Source: Alphaproteobacteria bacterium (GTDB lineage Bacteria > Pseudomonadota > Alphaproteobacteria > Rhodospirillales > WMHbin7). Taken from it: DNA of 64,000 bases. The stretch lies in contig JADGAX010000004.1 in the NCBI GenBank assembly GCA_015231795.1, positions 90,001-154,000 on the forward strand. The letters run 5' to 3'. The notes below the pieces were generated by a model. The model was not told the DNA's origin, did no database searches, and worked only from the letters and a program-made list of their open reading frames with translations. Position numbers and translations under genes: made by a program. Below, one piece after another: positions 51,162 to 61,854 of this stretch (within the stretch, counting starts at the first letter, position 1; each line of letters begins with the position of its first letter).

Positions 51162-52096
51162 GCAATCTCGCCTTCCAGGCGGCGCCCGACGTGGCGCAAG
51201 CGGCCCTGGATTGGCTGGGCTGGCTTAGGAATGAAAAGCGCGCTTCCAAACACACGTTGGACGCCTATGGCCGCGATCTGGCGGCCTTCCTCTCCTTCCT
51301 GACCCAGCATCTGGGCGCGCCCGCCACGCTTAGCGCCTTGCAGGGCTTGAAGCCCTTCGATCTGCGCGCCTTCCTGGCCAAGCGCCAGGCCCAGAACATC
51401 TCGCGCACCTCGCTGGCTCGTGAATTGTCGGCCCTGCGCGGTTTCTTTCGCCATCTGGACAGCAATGGCTTGGTGCATAATCCGGCCATCGCCGCCATCC
51501 GCTCGCCCAAACTGCCCCGCAGCGTGCCCAAGGCCTTGAACCAGGACGACGCGCTGGCGGCACTTGACGCCACCAACGACCTCGACCAGCCCGCCTGGAT
51601 GAAGGCCCGCGATCAGGCCCTGTTCGCGCTGCTGTACGGGGCCGGGCTGCGCTTGGCCGAGGCGCTGTCCTTAAAGCGGGGCGATCTTCCCCTAGGCGAC
51701 GCCATGGCCATCACCGGCAAGGGCGACAAGACCCGCATCGTGCCCATCTTGCCCTTGGTGGCCGAAGCGGTGGCGAATTACGCGGCGCAATGTCCCTATC
51801 AGGGCGATGGCGAGGCGCTTTTGTTCGTGGGGGCCAGGGGTGGACCCTTGAATCCCGGCGTCGTGCAGCGCCAGATGCGCCGCGTGAGAACCCTGCTGGG
51901 CTTGCCCGACAGTGCGACCCCGCACGCGCTGCGCCACAGTTTCGCCACCCATCTGCTGGGGTCCGGCGGCGATCTGCGCACCATCCAGGAATTGCTGGGC
52001 CATGCCTCGCTCTCGACCACCCAGCGCTATACGGCGGTGGACGAGGCATCTCTCATGCGCACCTACAACGCCGCCCATCCCAGGGCGAAGGGGTAA
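51158..52096 (+). CDS. xerC: Tyrosine recombinase XerC
   Basis: Resolves chromosome dimers at dif with XerD. The 312 residues have an N-terminal SAM-like DNA-binding domain (about 15-105) and the catalytic domain with Arg in YGAGLRLAEAL, Lys in GKGDKTRIVP, HALRHSFATHLL, the HA/GH motif LGHASLSTTQ and nucleophile Tyr291. It overlaps DUF484 by 4 bases. A toxin-antitoxin operon begins 63 bases downstream. Confidence 0.94.
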   Translation: MSNLAFQAAPDVAQAALDWLGWLRNEKRASKHTLDAYGRDLAAFLSFLTQHLGAPATLSALQGLKPFDLRAFLAKRQAQNISRTSLARELSALRGFFRHLDSNGLVHNPAIAAIRSPKLPRSVPKALNQDDALAALDATNDLDQPAWMKARDQALFALLYGAGLRLAEALSLKRGDLPLGDAMAITGKGDKTRIVPILPLVAEAVANYAAQCPYQGDGEALLFVGARGGPLNPGVVQRQMRRVRTLLGLPDSATPHALRHSFATHLLGSGGDLRTIQELLGHASLSTTQRYTAVDEASLMRTYNAAHPRAKG

Positions 52097-52101
52097 GTTC
52101 A

Positions 52102-52150
52102 TTCGCTATCAGCGAATTTCCCTCTTGACGCGATATTCGCTATTAGCGAA
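52102..52150. promoter_or_regulatory. Twin operators and promoter of the toxin-antitoxin operon
   Basis: Two near-identical palindromes, TTCGCTATCAGCGAA (52102-52116) and TTCGCTATTAGCGAA (52136-52150), lie 34 bases apart centre to centre, about three helical turns. TTGACG (52125-52130) sits between them, and a -10 region is expected near 52148, inside the second palindrome (best hexamer GAAGAT is weak). This fits cooperative autorepression by the antitoxin. Confidence 0.7.
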
Positions 52151-52159
52151 GATGGAGGT

Positions 52160-52414
52160 ATGAAGCTCATTCTGGTCCCCGCAGCGATCAAAGTGCTTTC
52201 GAGACTTCCCGCCAGGGACACGCGGGCATTGATGGAAAAAATGAAGGCGGTAGCGCAGAACCCGAAGGGGGATTATCCCTGGGCCTTGCGTTTGACCAAC
52301 CATCCGGGCTTTCGCATTCGACACGGCGACTGGCGCGCCATCTATCGTCTGGACTTTGAAACAGGCGAAATGATTGTGGACAGAATTGCCAAGCGAGAAG
52401 AGGTGTACCGATGA
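52160..52414 (+). CDS. RelE/HigB-type toxin
   Basis: Probable ribosome-dependent mRNA interferase of 84 residues of the RelE/ParE superfamily: beta-strand LILVPAAIKVLSRLP, helix, the LTNHPGFRIRHGDWRAIYRLD core with basic residues, and DRIAKREEVYR at the end. GGAGG precedes the ATG. It comes before its antitoxin, the order typical of HigBA modules, and overlaps it by 4 bases. The typing as mRNA interferase rather than gyrase toxin is by similarity only. Confidence 0.87.
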   Translation: MKLILVPAAIKVLSRLPARDTRALMEKMKAVAQNPKGDYPWALRLTNHPGFRIRHGDWRAIYRLDFETGEMIVDRIAKREEVYR

Positions 52415-52824
52415 ACGTGATCCGCCCATTGGCTGAAACCAAAGACACCGTAACGCTGACCCGAGCCGACTACGAGGGTTTGCTGGAAGCGCTGGAGGAT
52501 GCGGAAGACATTGCGACGCTGAAAGCAGCCGAAGCCGAGGAAGCGCGAGTTGGCAAGGAAGCCTACCGCGCTGAGGCGGTTCCCGGCGAGTTGGTCATGC
52601 GCCTGATCGAGGGCGAGCATCCGGTGCGCGTCTGGCGCGAACATCGCGGCCTGACCGCCAAGGCGTTGGCGGAAAAGGCTGGCGTCAGCGCCGCCTATCT
52701 TTCAGAAATCGAGTCCGGCAAAAAGCCCGGCAGCCTGGACGCCATGGCCAAAATCGCTCGCGCTCTGGGCGTGCAGGTGGACGATCTGGTGGTGTGGGAA
52801 AGGGTAGACGACAAACAGCAATAA
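52411..52824 (+). CDS. Xre family antitoxin
   Basis: Antitoxin of 137 residues. The N-terminal part (1-60) is acidic and helical, suited to wrap the toxin. The C-terminal Xre helix-turn-helix (about 68-122; WREHRGLTAKALAEKAGVSAAYLSEIESGKK) should bind the twin palindromes upstream of the toxin gene. It is longer than most HigA proteins. It is coupled to the toxin by an ATGA overlap. Confidence 0.87.
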   Translation: MNVIRPLAETKDTVTLTRADYEGLLEALEDAEDIATLKAAEAEEARVGKEAYRAEAVPGELVMRLIEGEHPVRVWREHRGLTAKALAEKAGVSAAYLSEIESGKKPGSLDAMAKIARALGVQVDDLVVWERVDDKQQ

Positions 52825-52846
52825 GCCCCCGGTTTCCCGGGGGCTT
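52823..52846. terminator. Bidirectional hairpin between the antitoxin and tpx
   Basis: Perfect 10-base arms AAGCCCCCGG (52823-52832) and CCGGGGGCTT (52837-52846) with a 4-base loop. No strong T run follows on the plus strand; on the minus strand it is followed by TATTGCTGTTT. It overlaps the antitoxin stop and lies 26 bases from the tpx stop, so it may serve both convergent units. Confidence 0.6.
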
Positions 52847-52872
52847 GTCTGCTCGTACGACCCAAGGAAAAG

Positions 52873-53370
52873 TTACTTGGCGGCGGCGACGGCGGCGTCG
52901 TAATCGGGTTCCTGCGCGATTTCGGGAACCAGTTGCGAATAGGTCACCTTGCCGCCCTTGATCACCACCACCGCGCGGGCCAGCAGGCCAGCCAGCGGGC
53001 CATCGACGATCTTCACGCCGTAGCGGGTTCCGAAATCCTTGTCGCGCATGTCGGAAACCGACATCACCCGGTCAAGGCCTTCGGCGCCGCAAAAGCGCTT
53101 GAGGGCGAAGGGCAGATCGGCCGAGGCGCACAGCACGACGGCGCTGCCCAGCTTACTGATTTCGGCGTTGAAGCGGCGCACCGAGGCGGCGCAAACCGGC
53201 GTATCGACGCTGGGGAAGATGTTCAGAACCACCGTCTTGTCGGCCAGATCCTTCAGGCTGACATCGCCAAGATCGGTATTGACCAGCTTGAAGTCGGGAG
53301 CGGAAGCGCCATTGGCGGGAAGCTGGCCGTTGGTGTTGATGGGATTGCCTTTGAGGGTAATCGAAGCCAT
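52873..53370 (-). CDS. tpx: Thiol peroxidase, atypical 2-Cys peroxiredoxin
   Basis: Reduces hydrogen peroxide and alkyl hydroperoxides with thioredoxin. The 165 residues show the Tpx motif SVDTPVC with peroxidatic Cys60, and resolving Cys94 in [12 protein letters not shown] Leu/Gln-containing LKGNP start and a NTDLGDVSL segment are typical. GGAGAGA lies upstream of the ATG. It is a single gene between the toxin-antitoxin pair and the MFS gene. Confidence 0.95.
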   Translation of the reverse strand: MASITLKGNPINTNGQLPANGASAPDFKLVNTDLGDVSLKDLADKTVVLNIFPSVDTPVCAASVRRFNAEISKLGSAVVLCASADLPFALKRFCGAEGLDRVMSVSDMRDKDFGTRYGVKIVDGPLAGLLARAVVVIKGGKVTYSQLVPEIAQEPDYDAAVAAAK

Positions 53371-53399
53371 GGATCAAATCTCTCCAGTTGAAAGGGCAT

Positions 53400-53420
53400 A
53401 AACACCCACAAAGAGTGGGG
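53400..53420 (-). terminator. Possible terminator of the MFS gene
   Basis: Downstream of the MFS stop on the minus strand, CCCAC and GTGGG arms around a TCTTT loop are followed by TGTTTAT. Short arms, so weak. Confidence 0.35.
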
Positions 53421-53460
53421 AGCTAGGCCGGAAAGTTCAAGCCGTGACATAGGTGAATTT

Positions 53461-54660
53461 TTAGCGTAGCGCCGGTTTGGCCAGCAGGGCCAGGGCCAAG
53501 GCTCCGGGAATGGCGGCCAAGCCCAGAACGGCGAAGCCCAGTCCGTACCCCAAGGACGAGGCTCCGCCGCCCAGATCGATGGCCATGCCCATGGCGACGG
53601 GGGCCGCGAAGGCGCAGCCGAACCCCACCACGGAATGCAAGGCCATGGTGGCTCCGCGACGCCCCTGTTCGGCCGCCTGAATGGCGCCCGCCGTCAAGGC
53701 CGCCGAATCGCCCAGGATCAGAATGCCATGCAGCAGACACAGGCTTGCCACCCAGACATACGGGCCTTCAGCCGCGAATCCGATGCCCACGGCCAGCGCC
53801 CCGCTGGCCAGAAGCGCCGCCAGCACGGATTTGCGCCGCCCGAACTTCATGGCCAACTCGCCGCCGATAATGCTGGAGGCCATGCCCGACAACGACACCA
53901 GACTGGCCATGGCAGCCGGACCGGGTGCCCCCAAATCGTCGCTTGATGATTGCGCCGCCGCGTAAGTCAGAAAGGCCACCATCCAGCCGCGCTGTCCGAA
54001 CAATTCCCAGCAATGAGCGCCGTAAGCCAGGATATAGCCCATCGCTTCTTTGTTGCGCAGCACGGGGCGGAAATCCAAAAGATGCCCGGGTTGCGGCGGG
54101 GGCGGCACGCGCCTCGCAAGAAAGACGAAGGCCAGCAGAAGGGCCGAGGCGGCACCCGTGGAAGATAGCAAAAATGCCGCCTGCCATCCCAGATGCTGGG
54201 CCGACCAACCCGAAACGGCGTAACCCAAAGCCGAACCCAGGCCGAAACTGGCGGTGTAAAAGGCGCTGACCCGGGCCGATTTGGAACCTTCATAGCGATC
54301 AAGAAGCGCCTTCAGGCCTGGCATATAGACGGCAGCCAACCCAACGCCTGCCAGCCCCTGAAAGATAAGGGCGGTCCAAAAACCGTCCGCCAACAAGGCG
54401 AAGGCCAGATTGGACAGCAGCAAGATGAAAGCGCCCAGCAGGAAGATGCGCTTGGCGTCGACGCGGTCGGCCAGGGCGGACAGCCAAGCCACGGCCAGCG
54501 TGTAGCCCGCGAAATAGATGCCGTTGATCCAGCCCGCCTGCGCGTTGGAAAGCCCCCACTGCGCCTGCAGCAGCGGCAGCAAGGACGGAAAGGCGAAGAC
54601 ACCCATCACCGCCCCCACCAGGGACAGGCACATGATGGCGACGAGCGGAACAGGCTTCAT
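53461..54660 (-). CDS. MFS transporter
   Basis: Inner-membrane carrier of 399 residues with about twelve hydrophobic helices. The loop motif between helices 2 and 3 (ALADRVDAKRIFLLG) and a central cytoplasmic loop (RRVPPPPQPGHLLD) fit the major facilitator plan. No substrate-specific motif is seen. It lies between tpx and lpd on the same strand but 48 bases after lpd; co-transcription with the TCA genes is possible but unproven. Confidence 0.85.
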   Translation of the reverse strand: MKPVPLVAIMCLSLVGAVMGVFAFPSLLPLLQAQWGLSNAQAGWINGIYFAGYTLAVAWLSALADRVDAKRIFLLGAFILLLSNLAFALLADGFWTALIFQGLAGVGLAAVYMPGLKALLDRYEGSKSARVSAFYTASFGLGSALGYAVSGWSAQHLGWQAAFLLSSTGAASALLLAFVFLARRVPPPPQPGHLLDFRPVLRNKEAMGYILAYGAHCWELFGQRGWMVAFLTYAAAQSSSDDLGAPGPAAMASLVSLSGMASSIIGGELAMKFGRRKSVLAALLASGALAVGIGFAAEGPYVWVASLCLLHGILILGDSAALTAGAIQAAEQGRRGATMALHSVVGFGCAFAAPVAMGMAIDLGGGASSLGYGLGFAVLGLAAIPGALALALLAKPALR

Positions 54661-54708
54661 AGGTTCAAAGCCCTCAGCGGTCAGCTTTCACGGCAGAAAG
54701 CTGATTGC

Positions 54709-56115
54709 TCAGATATGGATGGCCCGGCCATCGGCGGCCAGCGCCGCTTCCTTCAAGGCTTCGCCCAAAGCCGGATGGGCATGGCAGGTGCGGGCGATGT
54801 CTTCCGAGGACGCCCCGAATTCCATAGCCAGCACGGCTTCGGCGATCAGGTCGCCCGCATGGGGGCCGATGATGTGAACGCCCAGCACGCGATCGGTTCT
54901 GGCGTCGGCCAGCAGTTTGACGAACCCCTCGCTCTCGCCCATGGCGCGCGCTCGGCCATTGGCGGTGAAGGGGAACTTGCCGGTCTTGTAGGCAACCCCT
55001 GCCGCCTTCAATTCCTCTTCGTTGCGGCCCACCGAGGCGATTTCCGGCCAAGTATAGACCACGCTGGGAATGGCGTCGTAATTGACATGCCCGGCCTTGC
55101 CCGCCAACAGCTCGGCCACGGCCATGCCCTCGTCCTCGGCCTTGTGGGCCAGCATGGCGCCGCCGATCACGTCGCCGATGGCGTAAATGCCCGGCACATT
55201 GGTTTGGAAATGCCGATCAACCTTCACGAAACCCTTGGGCGTGAGTTCGACGCCCGCCTGATCCAGCCCCAAGGCATCGACATAGGGTTTGCGGCCCACG
55301 GCCACCAGCACGCATTCGGCTACGATGTCTTCGGGCGAACCGCCAGCGGCGGCCTCGGTGGACAAAGTCACGCCGGATTTGCCGGTCTTGGCGGCGACCA
55401 CCTTGCGCGACAATTTGAAAGTCACGCCCTGCTTGGCCAGGATGCGCTGCGCATGCTTGGCCACTTCGCCGTCAAACGGCGGCAAAATCCGGTCGAGATA
55501 TTCGATCACGGTGACGTCGGCGCCCAAGCGGCGCCAAACCGATCCCAATTCCAGCCCGATCACGCCAGCCCCGATCACCGCCATCGATTTGGGCACCTTG
55601 GGCAGCGCCAGCGCGCCGGTGGATGAAACGATCTTTTTCTCGTCGATCTCGATGCCGGGCAGACGCATCACGTCCGAACCGGTGGCGATCAGAATATTCT
55701 TGGCCGCCAGTTTCTCGGCGCCGCCCGCGTTCAACGAGACGTCAACCTGCCCCGGAGCGATGACCCGCCCCGAACCGACGAAATAGGCCACCTTGTTTTT
55801 CTTGAACAGAAACTCGATGCCCTTGGTGTTGTCGGCCACCACCTTGTCCTTGTGGGCCATCATGGCGGGAAGGTCGAGTTCGATGCCGCCCAGCTTCACG
55901 CCATGACGGGCAAAGTCATGTCCCGCCGCCTCGAAATGGTGCGACGAGGTCAGCAAGGCCTTGGAAGGGATGCAGCCCACATTCAGGCATGTCCCTCCCA
56001 AGGTTCCCCGCTTCTCAACGCAAGCCGCCTTCAGACCCAATTGGGCGGCGCGGATGGCGGCCACATAACCGCCAGGCCCACCGCCGATGACAACCAGATC
56101 GAATTCTTGGCTCAC
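54709..56115 (-). CDS. lpdA: Dihydrolipoyl dehydrogenase (E3)
   Basis: Reoxidises dihydrolipoamide in 2-oxoglutarate dehydrogenase. The 468 residues have the FAD motif [13 protein letters not shown], the redox disulfide [13 protein letters not shown] (about 40-52), the NAD motif [14 protein letters not shown], the [10 protein letters not shown] loop and the C-terminal catalytic HAHPALGE. It is the last member of the operon mdh-sucC-sucD-sucA-sucB-lpd and is separated from sucB by two small lipoprotein genes. Confidence 0.96.
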   Translation of the reverse strand: MSQEFDLVVIGGGPGGYVAAIRAAQLGLKAACVEKRGTLGGTCLNVGCIPSKALLTSSHHFEAAGHDFARHGVKLGGIELDLPAMMAHKDKVVADNTKGIEFLFKKNKVAYFVGSGRVIAPGQVDVSLNAGGAEKLAAKNILIATGSDVMRLPGIEIDEKKIVSSTGALALPKVPKSMAVIGAGVIGLELGSVWRRLGADVTVIEYLDRILPPFDGEVAKHAQRILAKQGVTFKLSRKVVAAKTGKSGVTLSTEAAAGGSPEDIVAECVLVAVGRKPYVDALGLDQAGVELTPKGFVKVDRHFQTNVPGIYAIGDVIGGAMLAHKAEDEGMAVAELLAGKAGHVNYDAIPSVVYTWPEIASVGRNEEELKAAGVAYKTGKFPFTANGRARAMGESEGFVKLLADARTDRVLGVHIIGPHAGDLIAEAVLAMEFGASSEDIARTCHAHPALGEALKEAALAADGRAIHI

Positions 56116-56125
56116 GAATAGTCCC

Positions 56126-56530
56126 TTACTTCTTGACGGGCGCCTTCTTGACCACCTTCTTGGCCGGAGCCGGAGGAGCGGTCAGCACCTTGTTGGCCTC
56201 GGCGACCAGGGCATCGACCTGAGCGTCGCTGGCCTTGGACGTGCAGGCGGTCGCCAACTGGTCGCGCAGCTGGCCAGCCTTGTCGAACTGGGTGGGGGTG
56301 AGCTTGGTGTAAGCCCCCAGAATGGCGCCATCCAGCTTCTTCAATTCAGTCTGGCACTTGGTCAGCGCCGGAGCAGCCGCCGGAGCGGGCGCCGCAGCCG
56401 CCTTGGCCGGAGCCGCGGCAGCACTGTCCTTGGCGGCATTGTCGGCCACGAACTTGTCCATCGCCTCGCCGCCGCAGGCGGCCAGGCCAAAACAGATCAA
56501 CGCTACCGTGGAAATTTTCTTGAACATCAT
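56126..56530 (-). CDS. Hypothetical lipoprotein, Ala/Pro/Lys-rich
   Basis: Small exported lipoprotein of 134 residues: signal [19 protein letters not shown] with lipobox LAAC (Cys about 19). An Ala/Pro-rich linker (35-55) follows, then a helical segment with two cysteines (TKCQTEL and ATACTSK, about 58 and 95) that may form a disulfide, and a basic Lys/Pro/Val tail. GGGAGGGAGT precedes the start. It lies 10 bases before lpd within the TCA operon. Function unknown. Confidence 0.75.
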   Translation of the reverse strand: MMFKKISTVALICFGLAACGGEAMDKFVADNAAKDSAAAAPAKAAAAPAPAAAPALTKCQTELKKLDGAILGAYTKLTPTQFDKAGQLRDQLATACTSKASDAQVDALVAEANKVLTAPPAPAKKVVKKAPVKK

Positions 56531-56565
56531 ACTCCCTCCCTTTTGTTTCGTAGAAACGCTGGTGC

Positions 56566-56703
56566 TTACTTCTTGCTGGATTCCTGTACGGCTTTGTCGT
56601 TCATGTCCTTCAGATCCTGCATCAACTTGGTGCCGCTATCTCCCAGATAGCAGGCCGACAGACCCAGGCAGACCAGAACGACGGTGGTGACTTTGCGCAG
56701 CAT
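56566..56703 (-). CDS. Very small lipoprotein
   Basis: Lipoprotein of 45 residues: signal MLRKVTTVVLVCLGLSAC with lipobox LSAC (Cys18), then a short polar helix ending in Lys-Lys. AGGGAGA lies about 7 bases before ATG 56703. The signal resembles that of the next gene, so the pair may be related. It sits 53 bases after the sucB stop in the TCA operon. Short but well supported by ribosome site, signal and lipobox. Function unknown; a Lpp-like or entericidin-like structural role is only a guess. Confidence 0.7.
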   Translation of the reverse strand: MLRKVTTVVLVCLGLSACYLGDSGTKLMQDLKDMNDKAVQESSKK

Positions 56704-56756
56704 CGACTTCTCCCTTTTGACACGCGAAGCTGACGTTTAGGGAAACCGGAAAAGAG

Positions 56757-57953
56757 TTAGATATCAAGAAGAATCCGCTGGGGGTCTTCAATGCACTCCT
56801 TGACCCGGACCAGGAAGGAGACGGCTTCCCGCCCATCGATGATCCGGTGATCGTAGGAAAGAGCCAGATACATCATCGGGCGGGCCACGATCTGGCCATT
56901 CACCACCATCGGGCGCTCCTGAACTTTATGCATGCCTAATATGCCGGACTGGGGCGGGTTCAAGATGGGGGTGCTCATCAGCGACCCGTAAACGCCGCCA
57001 TTCGAAATGGTGAAGGTGCCGCCCGTCAGGTCGTCCAGGCCCAGCTTGCCGTCGCGCGCCTTTCTGCCCAAATCGCCGATGGTCTTCTCGACCTGAGAAA
57101 AGGACAGTTGGTCGGCATTGCGCACCACCGGCACCACCAAGCCTTGGGGCGTGCCGACGGCGACGCCGATGTCGTAATGGTTTTTGTAGACCAGTTCGTC
57201 GCCGTCGATCTCGCCATTGACGGCGGGGAATTCCTTCAGGCCCACAATGGCGGCCTTGACGAAGAAACTCATGAAGCCCATGCGCACGCCATGTTTCTTT
57301 TCGAAACCGTCCTTGTACTGGTTGCGCAGGGCCAGCAGGGCCGTCATGTCCACCTCGTTGAAGGTGGTCAGCATGGCCGCCGTGTTCTGGGCTTCCTTCA
57401 GGCGCTCGGCAATGCGCTTTCTAAGCCGCGTCATGCGCACGCGTTCCTCGTTGGCCTGGGGCGCGCGGGGCGCCGCCGGGGCGGCAACGGGCTGCGGGGC
57501 GGCGGCGGGCGCTGGTTTCTTCTCGAGGTGATTGACCACGTCTTCCTTGGTCACCCGGCCATCCTTGCCGGTTCCTGAAATCGCCGATGCGTCCAGCTTG
57601 TGCTCTTCCACCATGCGTTTGGCGGCGGGCATCAAGGGGGCGGCTTCGGGCTGGACGGCAAGCACGGATGCGGGTGCTGCGGCAACGGCGGGCTTGGGCG
57701 CGGGCTGCGCCCCCGCCTTGGCGTCCACGCTGCCCAGAAGCGCGCCGACGCCGACATTGGACCCCGCAGGGGCGTCGATAGCGGCCAGAACGCCCGAGGC
57801 CGGAGCGGGCACTTCGACCGTGACCTTGTCGGTTTCCAACTCGACCAGCGGCTCGCCCGAGGCCACGGCCTCGCCAACCGCCTTGAACCATTTGGCCACC
57901 GTGGCTTCGGTAACCGATTCGCCAAGCGCCGGAACGGTGATGGGACTGGCCAT
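56757..57953 (-). CDS. sucB: Dihydrolipoyllysine-residue succinyltransferase (E2 of 2-oxoglutarate dehydrogenase)
   Basis: Transfers succinyl groups to CoA in the TCA cycle. The 398 residues contain one lipoyl domain with the lipoyl-lysine in [10 protein letters not shown] (about 43), an Ala/Pro linker, a peripheral-subunit-binding domain (about 105-145, [25 protein letters not shown]), a second Ala/Pro linker and the catalytic domain with [12 protein letters not shown] near the end. It begins 3 bases after the sucA stop. Confidence 0.96.
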   Translation of the reverse strand: MASPITVPALGESVTEATVAKWFKAVGEAVASGEPLVELETDKVTVEVPAPASGVLAAIDAPAGSNVGVGALLGSVDAKAGAQPAPKPAVAAAPASVLAVQPEAAPLMPAAKRMVEEHKLDASAISGTGKDGRVTKEDVVNHLEKKPAPAAAPQPVAAPAAPRAPQANEERVRMTRLRKRIAERLKEAQNTAAMLTTFNEVDMTALLALRNQYKDGFEKKHGVRMGFMSFFVKAAIVGLKEFPAVNGEIDGDELVYKNHYDIGVAVGTPQGLVVPVVRNADQLSFSQVEKTIGDLGRKARDGKLGLDDLTGGTFTISNGGVYGSLMSTPILNPPQSGILGMHKVQERPMVVNGQIVARPMMYLALSYDHRIIDGREAVSFLVRVKECIEDPQRILLDI

Positions 57954-57956
57954 GCT

Positions 57957-60929
57957 CTACCTCTTGACGGTGATGCGTGATAAGGGGGTGGCGCGCCGGA
58001 ATGGCTGCGTCAAACTGTCGAAGCTCCAAGCCAGAGCCTGATCGACCAACTCGGCCTGTTCCTGCACATGCTGGCGATGCCAGCCGGTGGCTGGCGAGGC
58101 CGACGCCTTGCGCCCGGCGTAATAGGCGTGACGATGTTTGTGGCCCACTTCATCAAGCGCGAATTGCAGGCGGGGCAGCACGAACATCCAGGCTCCCATA
58201 TTGGCCGCCTCTTCCTGGCACCAAATGACCCTGGCGTTGGAATAGCGCGCCAGTTCCTTCAACAGGTGGTCCTTGGGCCAGGGATAAAGCTGCTCGACGC
58301 GCAGGATGGCGACATCCTTAAGGCCGCGCTTGGCGCGTTCCTCGGCCAGATCGTAATAGACCTTGCCCGAACACAGCACCACGCGCTTGACCGACTTGTC
58401 GGCCACCAACTCCTCCTTCTCGGCCAGCAGGCGCCAGAAGCGCGAGCCGGGTCCGAAATCGGCCAGCGGGCTGACGCAGGCCTTGTGCCGCAACAGCGAC
58501 TTGGGCGTCATGACGATCAGGGGCTTCCTGAAATTGCGCCGCACCTGGCGACGAAGCGCATGGAAGAAATTGGCGGGCGTGGTGCAATTCAACACCTGGA
58601 TATTGTCCTCGGCGCACATTTGCAGATAGCGTTCCATCCGGGCCGAGGAATGTTCCGGCCCCTGGCCTTCCATGCCGTGCGGCAACAGCATGACCAAGCC
58701 CGACATGCGCAGCCACTTGCTTTCGCCCGATGAAATGAACTGATCGACCACCACCTGGGCGCCGTTGGCGAAATCGCCGAACTGGGCTTCCCACAAAACC
58801 AACGCATGCGGCTCGGTGGTCGAATAGCCGTAATCGAAGCCCAGAACGCTGGCTTCCGAAAGCGGCGAATCGATCACTTCGAAACGGGCCTGATCGGGCG
58901 ACAGATTCGACAAGGGCGCAAAGCGCTTTTCGGTCGTCTGATCGGTCAGCACGGCATGGCGCTGCGAAAAGGTGCCGCGCCCGCAATCCTGGCCCGACAG
59001 GCGCACCGGCGTCTTTTCCATCATCAGCGTGCCGAAGGCCAACGCTTCGCCGGTCGACCAATCGATGCCTTGGCCCGATTCAACCGCCTGCTTCTTGGCT
59101 TCAAGCTGGCGCAGGATTTTCTTGTTGGCGTCGAAACCCTGGGGCACCACGCATAGTTTGGCGCCCACTTCCTTCAAACGCTCAAGCGAGACGGCGGTCG
59201 GCTCGTCGCGGAATTCCTCTTCCTCGCTCAACTGGGCCAGCCCCTGCCACTTGCCTTCCAGCCAATCGTCCTTGTTGGTTTTGAAACTCTGCGCCGCCTG
59301 ATATTCCGCTTCCAGCATGGACAGGAACTTGTCGTACATGGCCTTGCCGCCCGCCTGATCCAGCACGCCCTGGCTGGCCAGCTTCGCGGCGTAGATGGTG
59401 CGCGTCGTCGGGTGGGCCGCGATCTTTTTGTACATCTGAGGCTGGGTGAAGGCGGGTTCGTCGGCCTCGTTATGGCCCTGGCGGCGATAGCAGACCATGT
59501 CCAGCACCACGTCGGCCTTGAAGGTCTGGCGGAATTCGGTGGCGATTCTGGCCACATGCACCACCGCCTCGGGATCGTCGGCGTTCACATGGAAGATGGG
59601 GGCCTGCACCATCTTGGCGACATCGGTGCAATAGGGGCTTGAGCGCGAGAAGCGCGGGCTGGTGGTAAAGCCGATCTGGTTGTTGATGACGATATGGATG
59701 GTGCCGCCCGTCATGTAGCCGGTCAGTTGCGACAGCGCGAAACATTCCGCCACCACGCCCTGGCCCGCGAAGGCGGCGTCGCCATGTAGCAGCACGGCCA
59801 TCACCTGGCTGCGCTCGGCATCGCCGCGCTGGTCCTGCTTGGCCCTGACCTTGCCCAGCACCACCGGATCGACGATTTCCAGATGCGAGGGATTGGGCGT
59901 CAGCGACAGATGCACGGTGTTGCCGTCGAATTCGCGGTCAGCCGAGGTGCCAAGATGATATTTCACGTCGCCGGAACCTTGCACATTCTCGGTGTGCGAG
60001 GGATTGCCCTGGAATTCCGAGAAGATGGCGCGGTAGGGCTTGTGCAGAATGTTGGCCAGCACGTTCAAGCGGCCGCGATGCGCCATGCCGAAGATGATTT
60101 CCCTAAGGCCCATCTGGCTGCCGCGCTTGATGATCTGCTCGATGGCGGGAATGACCGTCTCGCCGCCTTCCAGGCCAAAGCGCTTGGTGCCGGTATATTT
60201 CACCTGCAGGAATTTCTCGAAACCTTCGGCTTCGGTCAGGCGCTCCAGGATCGCTTGCTTGCCCTTGTCGGTGAATTCCGTGCGGTTGCCGACATTTTCG
60301 ATGCGCTTCTGAATCCAGGCCTTCTGATCAGGATCCTGGATATGCATGAACTCGACGCCGATCGAACCGGCATAGGTCTCCTTCAAGACCTGGGTGATCT
60401 GGCGCAGCGTGGCCGTTTCCAGGCCCAGCACGTAATCGAGAAAGATCGGCCGGTCGAGATCGGCCTCGGTAAAGCCGTAGGTCCGCCAGTCAAGCTCGGG
60501 ATGGGGCTGCGGCTCTTCCAACTGCAAGGGATCGAGATCGGCCAGCAGATGGCCGCGCACGCGAAAACTGCGGATCAGCATTAGGGCGCGGATGGAATCC
60601 AGCGTGGCGGCGCGCACCTGTTCGGGCGTGATGCCTCCCGCCTTGGCGTCCTTGCCCTTGGCGGGCGTTGCCGGCTTGGCGTCGGGATCAAGGCTGCCGA
60701 TCACCTTGGCGTCCGAAGGCCGCCAACTGGCACCTTGCAAATCCTTCAGCACATTGGGAGCGCTGTCGGCCAGCTCTTGGAAAAACGAAGCCCAGCCCGG
60801 ATCGACAGAGGCAGGGTTCTCGGCCCAGCGCGATTGCATCTGGGACAGAAACACGGCGTTGGCGCCGTATAGGGCGGTTGGGTCCAAGTGCTGGTGCTCT
60901 CCGAATTTGATTTTGTTATTGCCGGTCAT
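57957..60929 (-). CDS. sucA: 2-oxoglutarate dehydrogenase E1 component
   Basis: Thiamine-diphosphate enzyme that decarboxylates 2-oxoglutarate. The 990 residues carry [11 protein letters not shown] (substrate/ThDP loop), [12 protein letters not shown], the GDG-type ThDP-binding segment around [12 protein letters not shown] and [16 protein letters not shown] 60929 is chosen because GGGAGAGG lies 7 bases upstream; the reading upstream to 60956 consists of the sucD-sucA spacer. It is 48 bases after sucD and almost joined to sucB. Confidence 0.96.
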   Translation of the reverse strand: MTGNNKIKFGEHQHLDPTALYGANAVFLSQMQSRWAENPASVDPGWASFFQELADSAPNVLKDLQGASWRPSDAKVIGSLDPDAKPATPAKGKDAKAGGITPEQVRAATLDSIRALMLIRSFRVRGHLLADLDPLQLEEPQPHPELDWRTYGFTEADLDRPIFLDYVLGLETATLRQITQVLKETYAGSIGVEFMHIQDPDQKAWIQKRIENVGNRTEFTDKGKQAILERLTEAEGFEKFLQVKYTGTKRFGLEGGETVIPAIEQIIKRGSQMGLREIIFGMAHRGRLNVLANILHKPYRAIFSEFQGNPSHTENVQGSGDVKYHLGTSADREFDGNTVHLSLTPNPSHLEIVDPVVLGKVRAKQDQRGDAERSQVMAVLLHGDAAFAGQGVVAECFALSQLTGYMTGGTIHIVINNQIGFTTSPRFSRSSPYCTDVAKMVQAPIFHVNADDPEAVVHVARIATEFRQTFKADVVLDMVCYRRQGHNEADEPAFTQPQMYKKIAAHPTTRTIYAAKLASQGVLDQAGGKAMYDKFLSMLEAEYQAAQSFKTNKDDWLEGKWQGLAQLSEEEEFRDEPTAVSLERLKEVGAKLCVVPQGFDANKKILRQLEAKKQAVESGQGIDWSTGEALAFGTLMMEKTPVRLSGQDCGRGTFSQRHAVLTDQTTEKRFAPLSNLSPDQARFEVIDSPLSEASVLGFDYGYSTTEPHALVLWEAQFGDFANGAQVVVDQFISSGESKWLRMSGLVMLLPHGMEGQGPEHSSARMERYLQMCAEDNIQVLNCTTPANFFHALRRQVRRNFRKPLIVMTPKSLLRHKACVSPLADFGPGSRFWRLLAEKEELVADKSVKRVVLCSGKVYYDLAEERAKRGLKDVAILRVEQLYPWPKDHLLKELARYSNARVIWCQEEAANMGAWMFVLPRLQFALDEVGHKHRHAYYAGRKASASPATGWHRQHVQEQAELVDQALAWSFDSLTQPFRRATPLSRITVKR

Positions 60930-60977
60930 GGGGAGGCCTCTCCCGCCTCCCCACACCGGTTTAATGGGTATTGCCTC

Positions 60978-61853
60978 TCAGCCTTTCAAGAGCTTGACCA
61001 TGGTGCTGCCCAGCGCCGCCGGGCTTTCCGCCACGGCAATGCCTGCCGAACGCATGGCTTCCATCTTGTCGCCAGCCGTGCCCTTGCCGCCCGAAATGAT
61101 GGCTCCGGCATGGCCCATGCGCCGCCCCGGAGGAGCGGTCACGCCAGCGATGAAGCCGACGACGGGCTTCTTGATCTTGGAACGCTTCAGGAAGTCGGCA
61201 GCCTCTTCTTCGGCCGAACCGCCGATTTCGCCGATCATAATGATCGACTGCGTCTCGGGATCGCTTAAGAACAGGTCCAGGCAGTCGATGAAGTTGGTGC
61301 CGTTGACCGGATCGCCGCCGATGCCGATGCAGGTGGTCTGGCCCAGACCGGCGGCGGTGGTTTGCGCCACCGCTTCATAGGTCAGGGTGCCCGAGCGCGA
61401 CACGATGCCGACCGACCCCTTCTGATGGATATGGCCCGGCATGATGCCGATCTTGCAAGCGCCCGGCGTGATGATGCCCGGGCAGTTGGGTCCGATCAGA
61501 CGGGTCTTCGACCCGGCCAGCGCCCTTTTCACCCGCACCATGTCCAGCACGGGAATGCCTTCGGTGATGCAGACGGCCAGTTCGATTCCGGCGTCCATGG
61601 CTTCCAAGATGGCGTCGGCCGCGAAGGGCGGCGGAACATAGATCGCGGAAGCGGTGGCGCCGGTGGCGGCCACGGCGTCGGCCACCGTGTTGAAGACCGG
61701 CAGGTCAAGATGCTTGGTGCCGCCCTTGCCGGGTGTCACGCCGCCCACCATCTTGGTGCCATAGGCGATGGCCTGTTCGGAATGGAAGGTGCCCTGCGCG
61801 CCGGTAAAGCCCTGGCAGATCACCTTGGTCTGTGCATTAACGAGAACGGCCAT
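60978..61853 (-). CDS. sucD: Succinate-CoA ligase (ADP-forming), alpha subunit
   Basis: Alpha subunit of succinyl-CoA synthetase, 291 residues. It shows the CoA-binding [17 protein letters not shown], the [19 protein letters not shown] segment, the [10 protein letters not shown] loop and the phospho-histidine in [11 protein letters not shown]. It begins one base after the sucC stop. Confidence 0.97.
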   Translation of the reverse strand: MAVLVNAQTKVICQGFTGAQGTFHSEQAIAYGTKMVGGVTPGKGGTKHLDLPVFNTVADAVAATGATASAIYVPPPFAADAILEAMDAGIELAVCITEGIPVLDMVRVKRALAGSKTRLIGPNCPGIITPGACKIGIMPGHIHQKGSVGIVSRSGTLTYEAVAQTTAAGLGQTTCIGIGGDPVNGTNFIDCLDLFLSDPETQSIIMIGEIGGSAEEEAADFLKRSKIKKPVVGFIAGVTAPPGRRMGHAGAIISGGKGTAGDKMEAMRSAGIAVAESPAALGSTMVKLLKG

Positions 61854-61854
61854 C

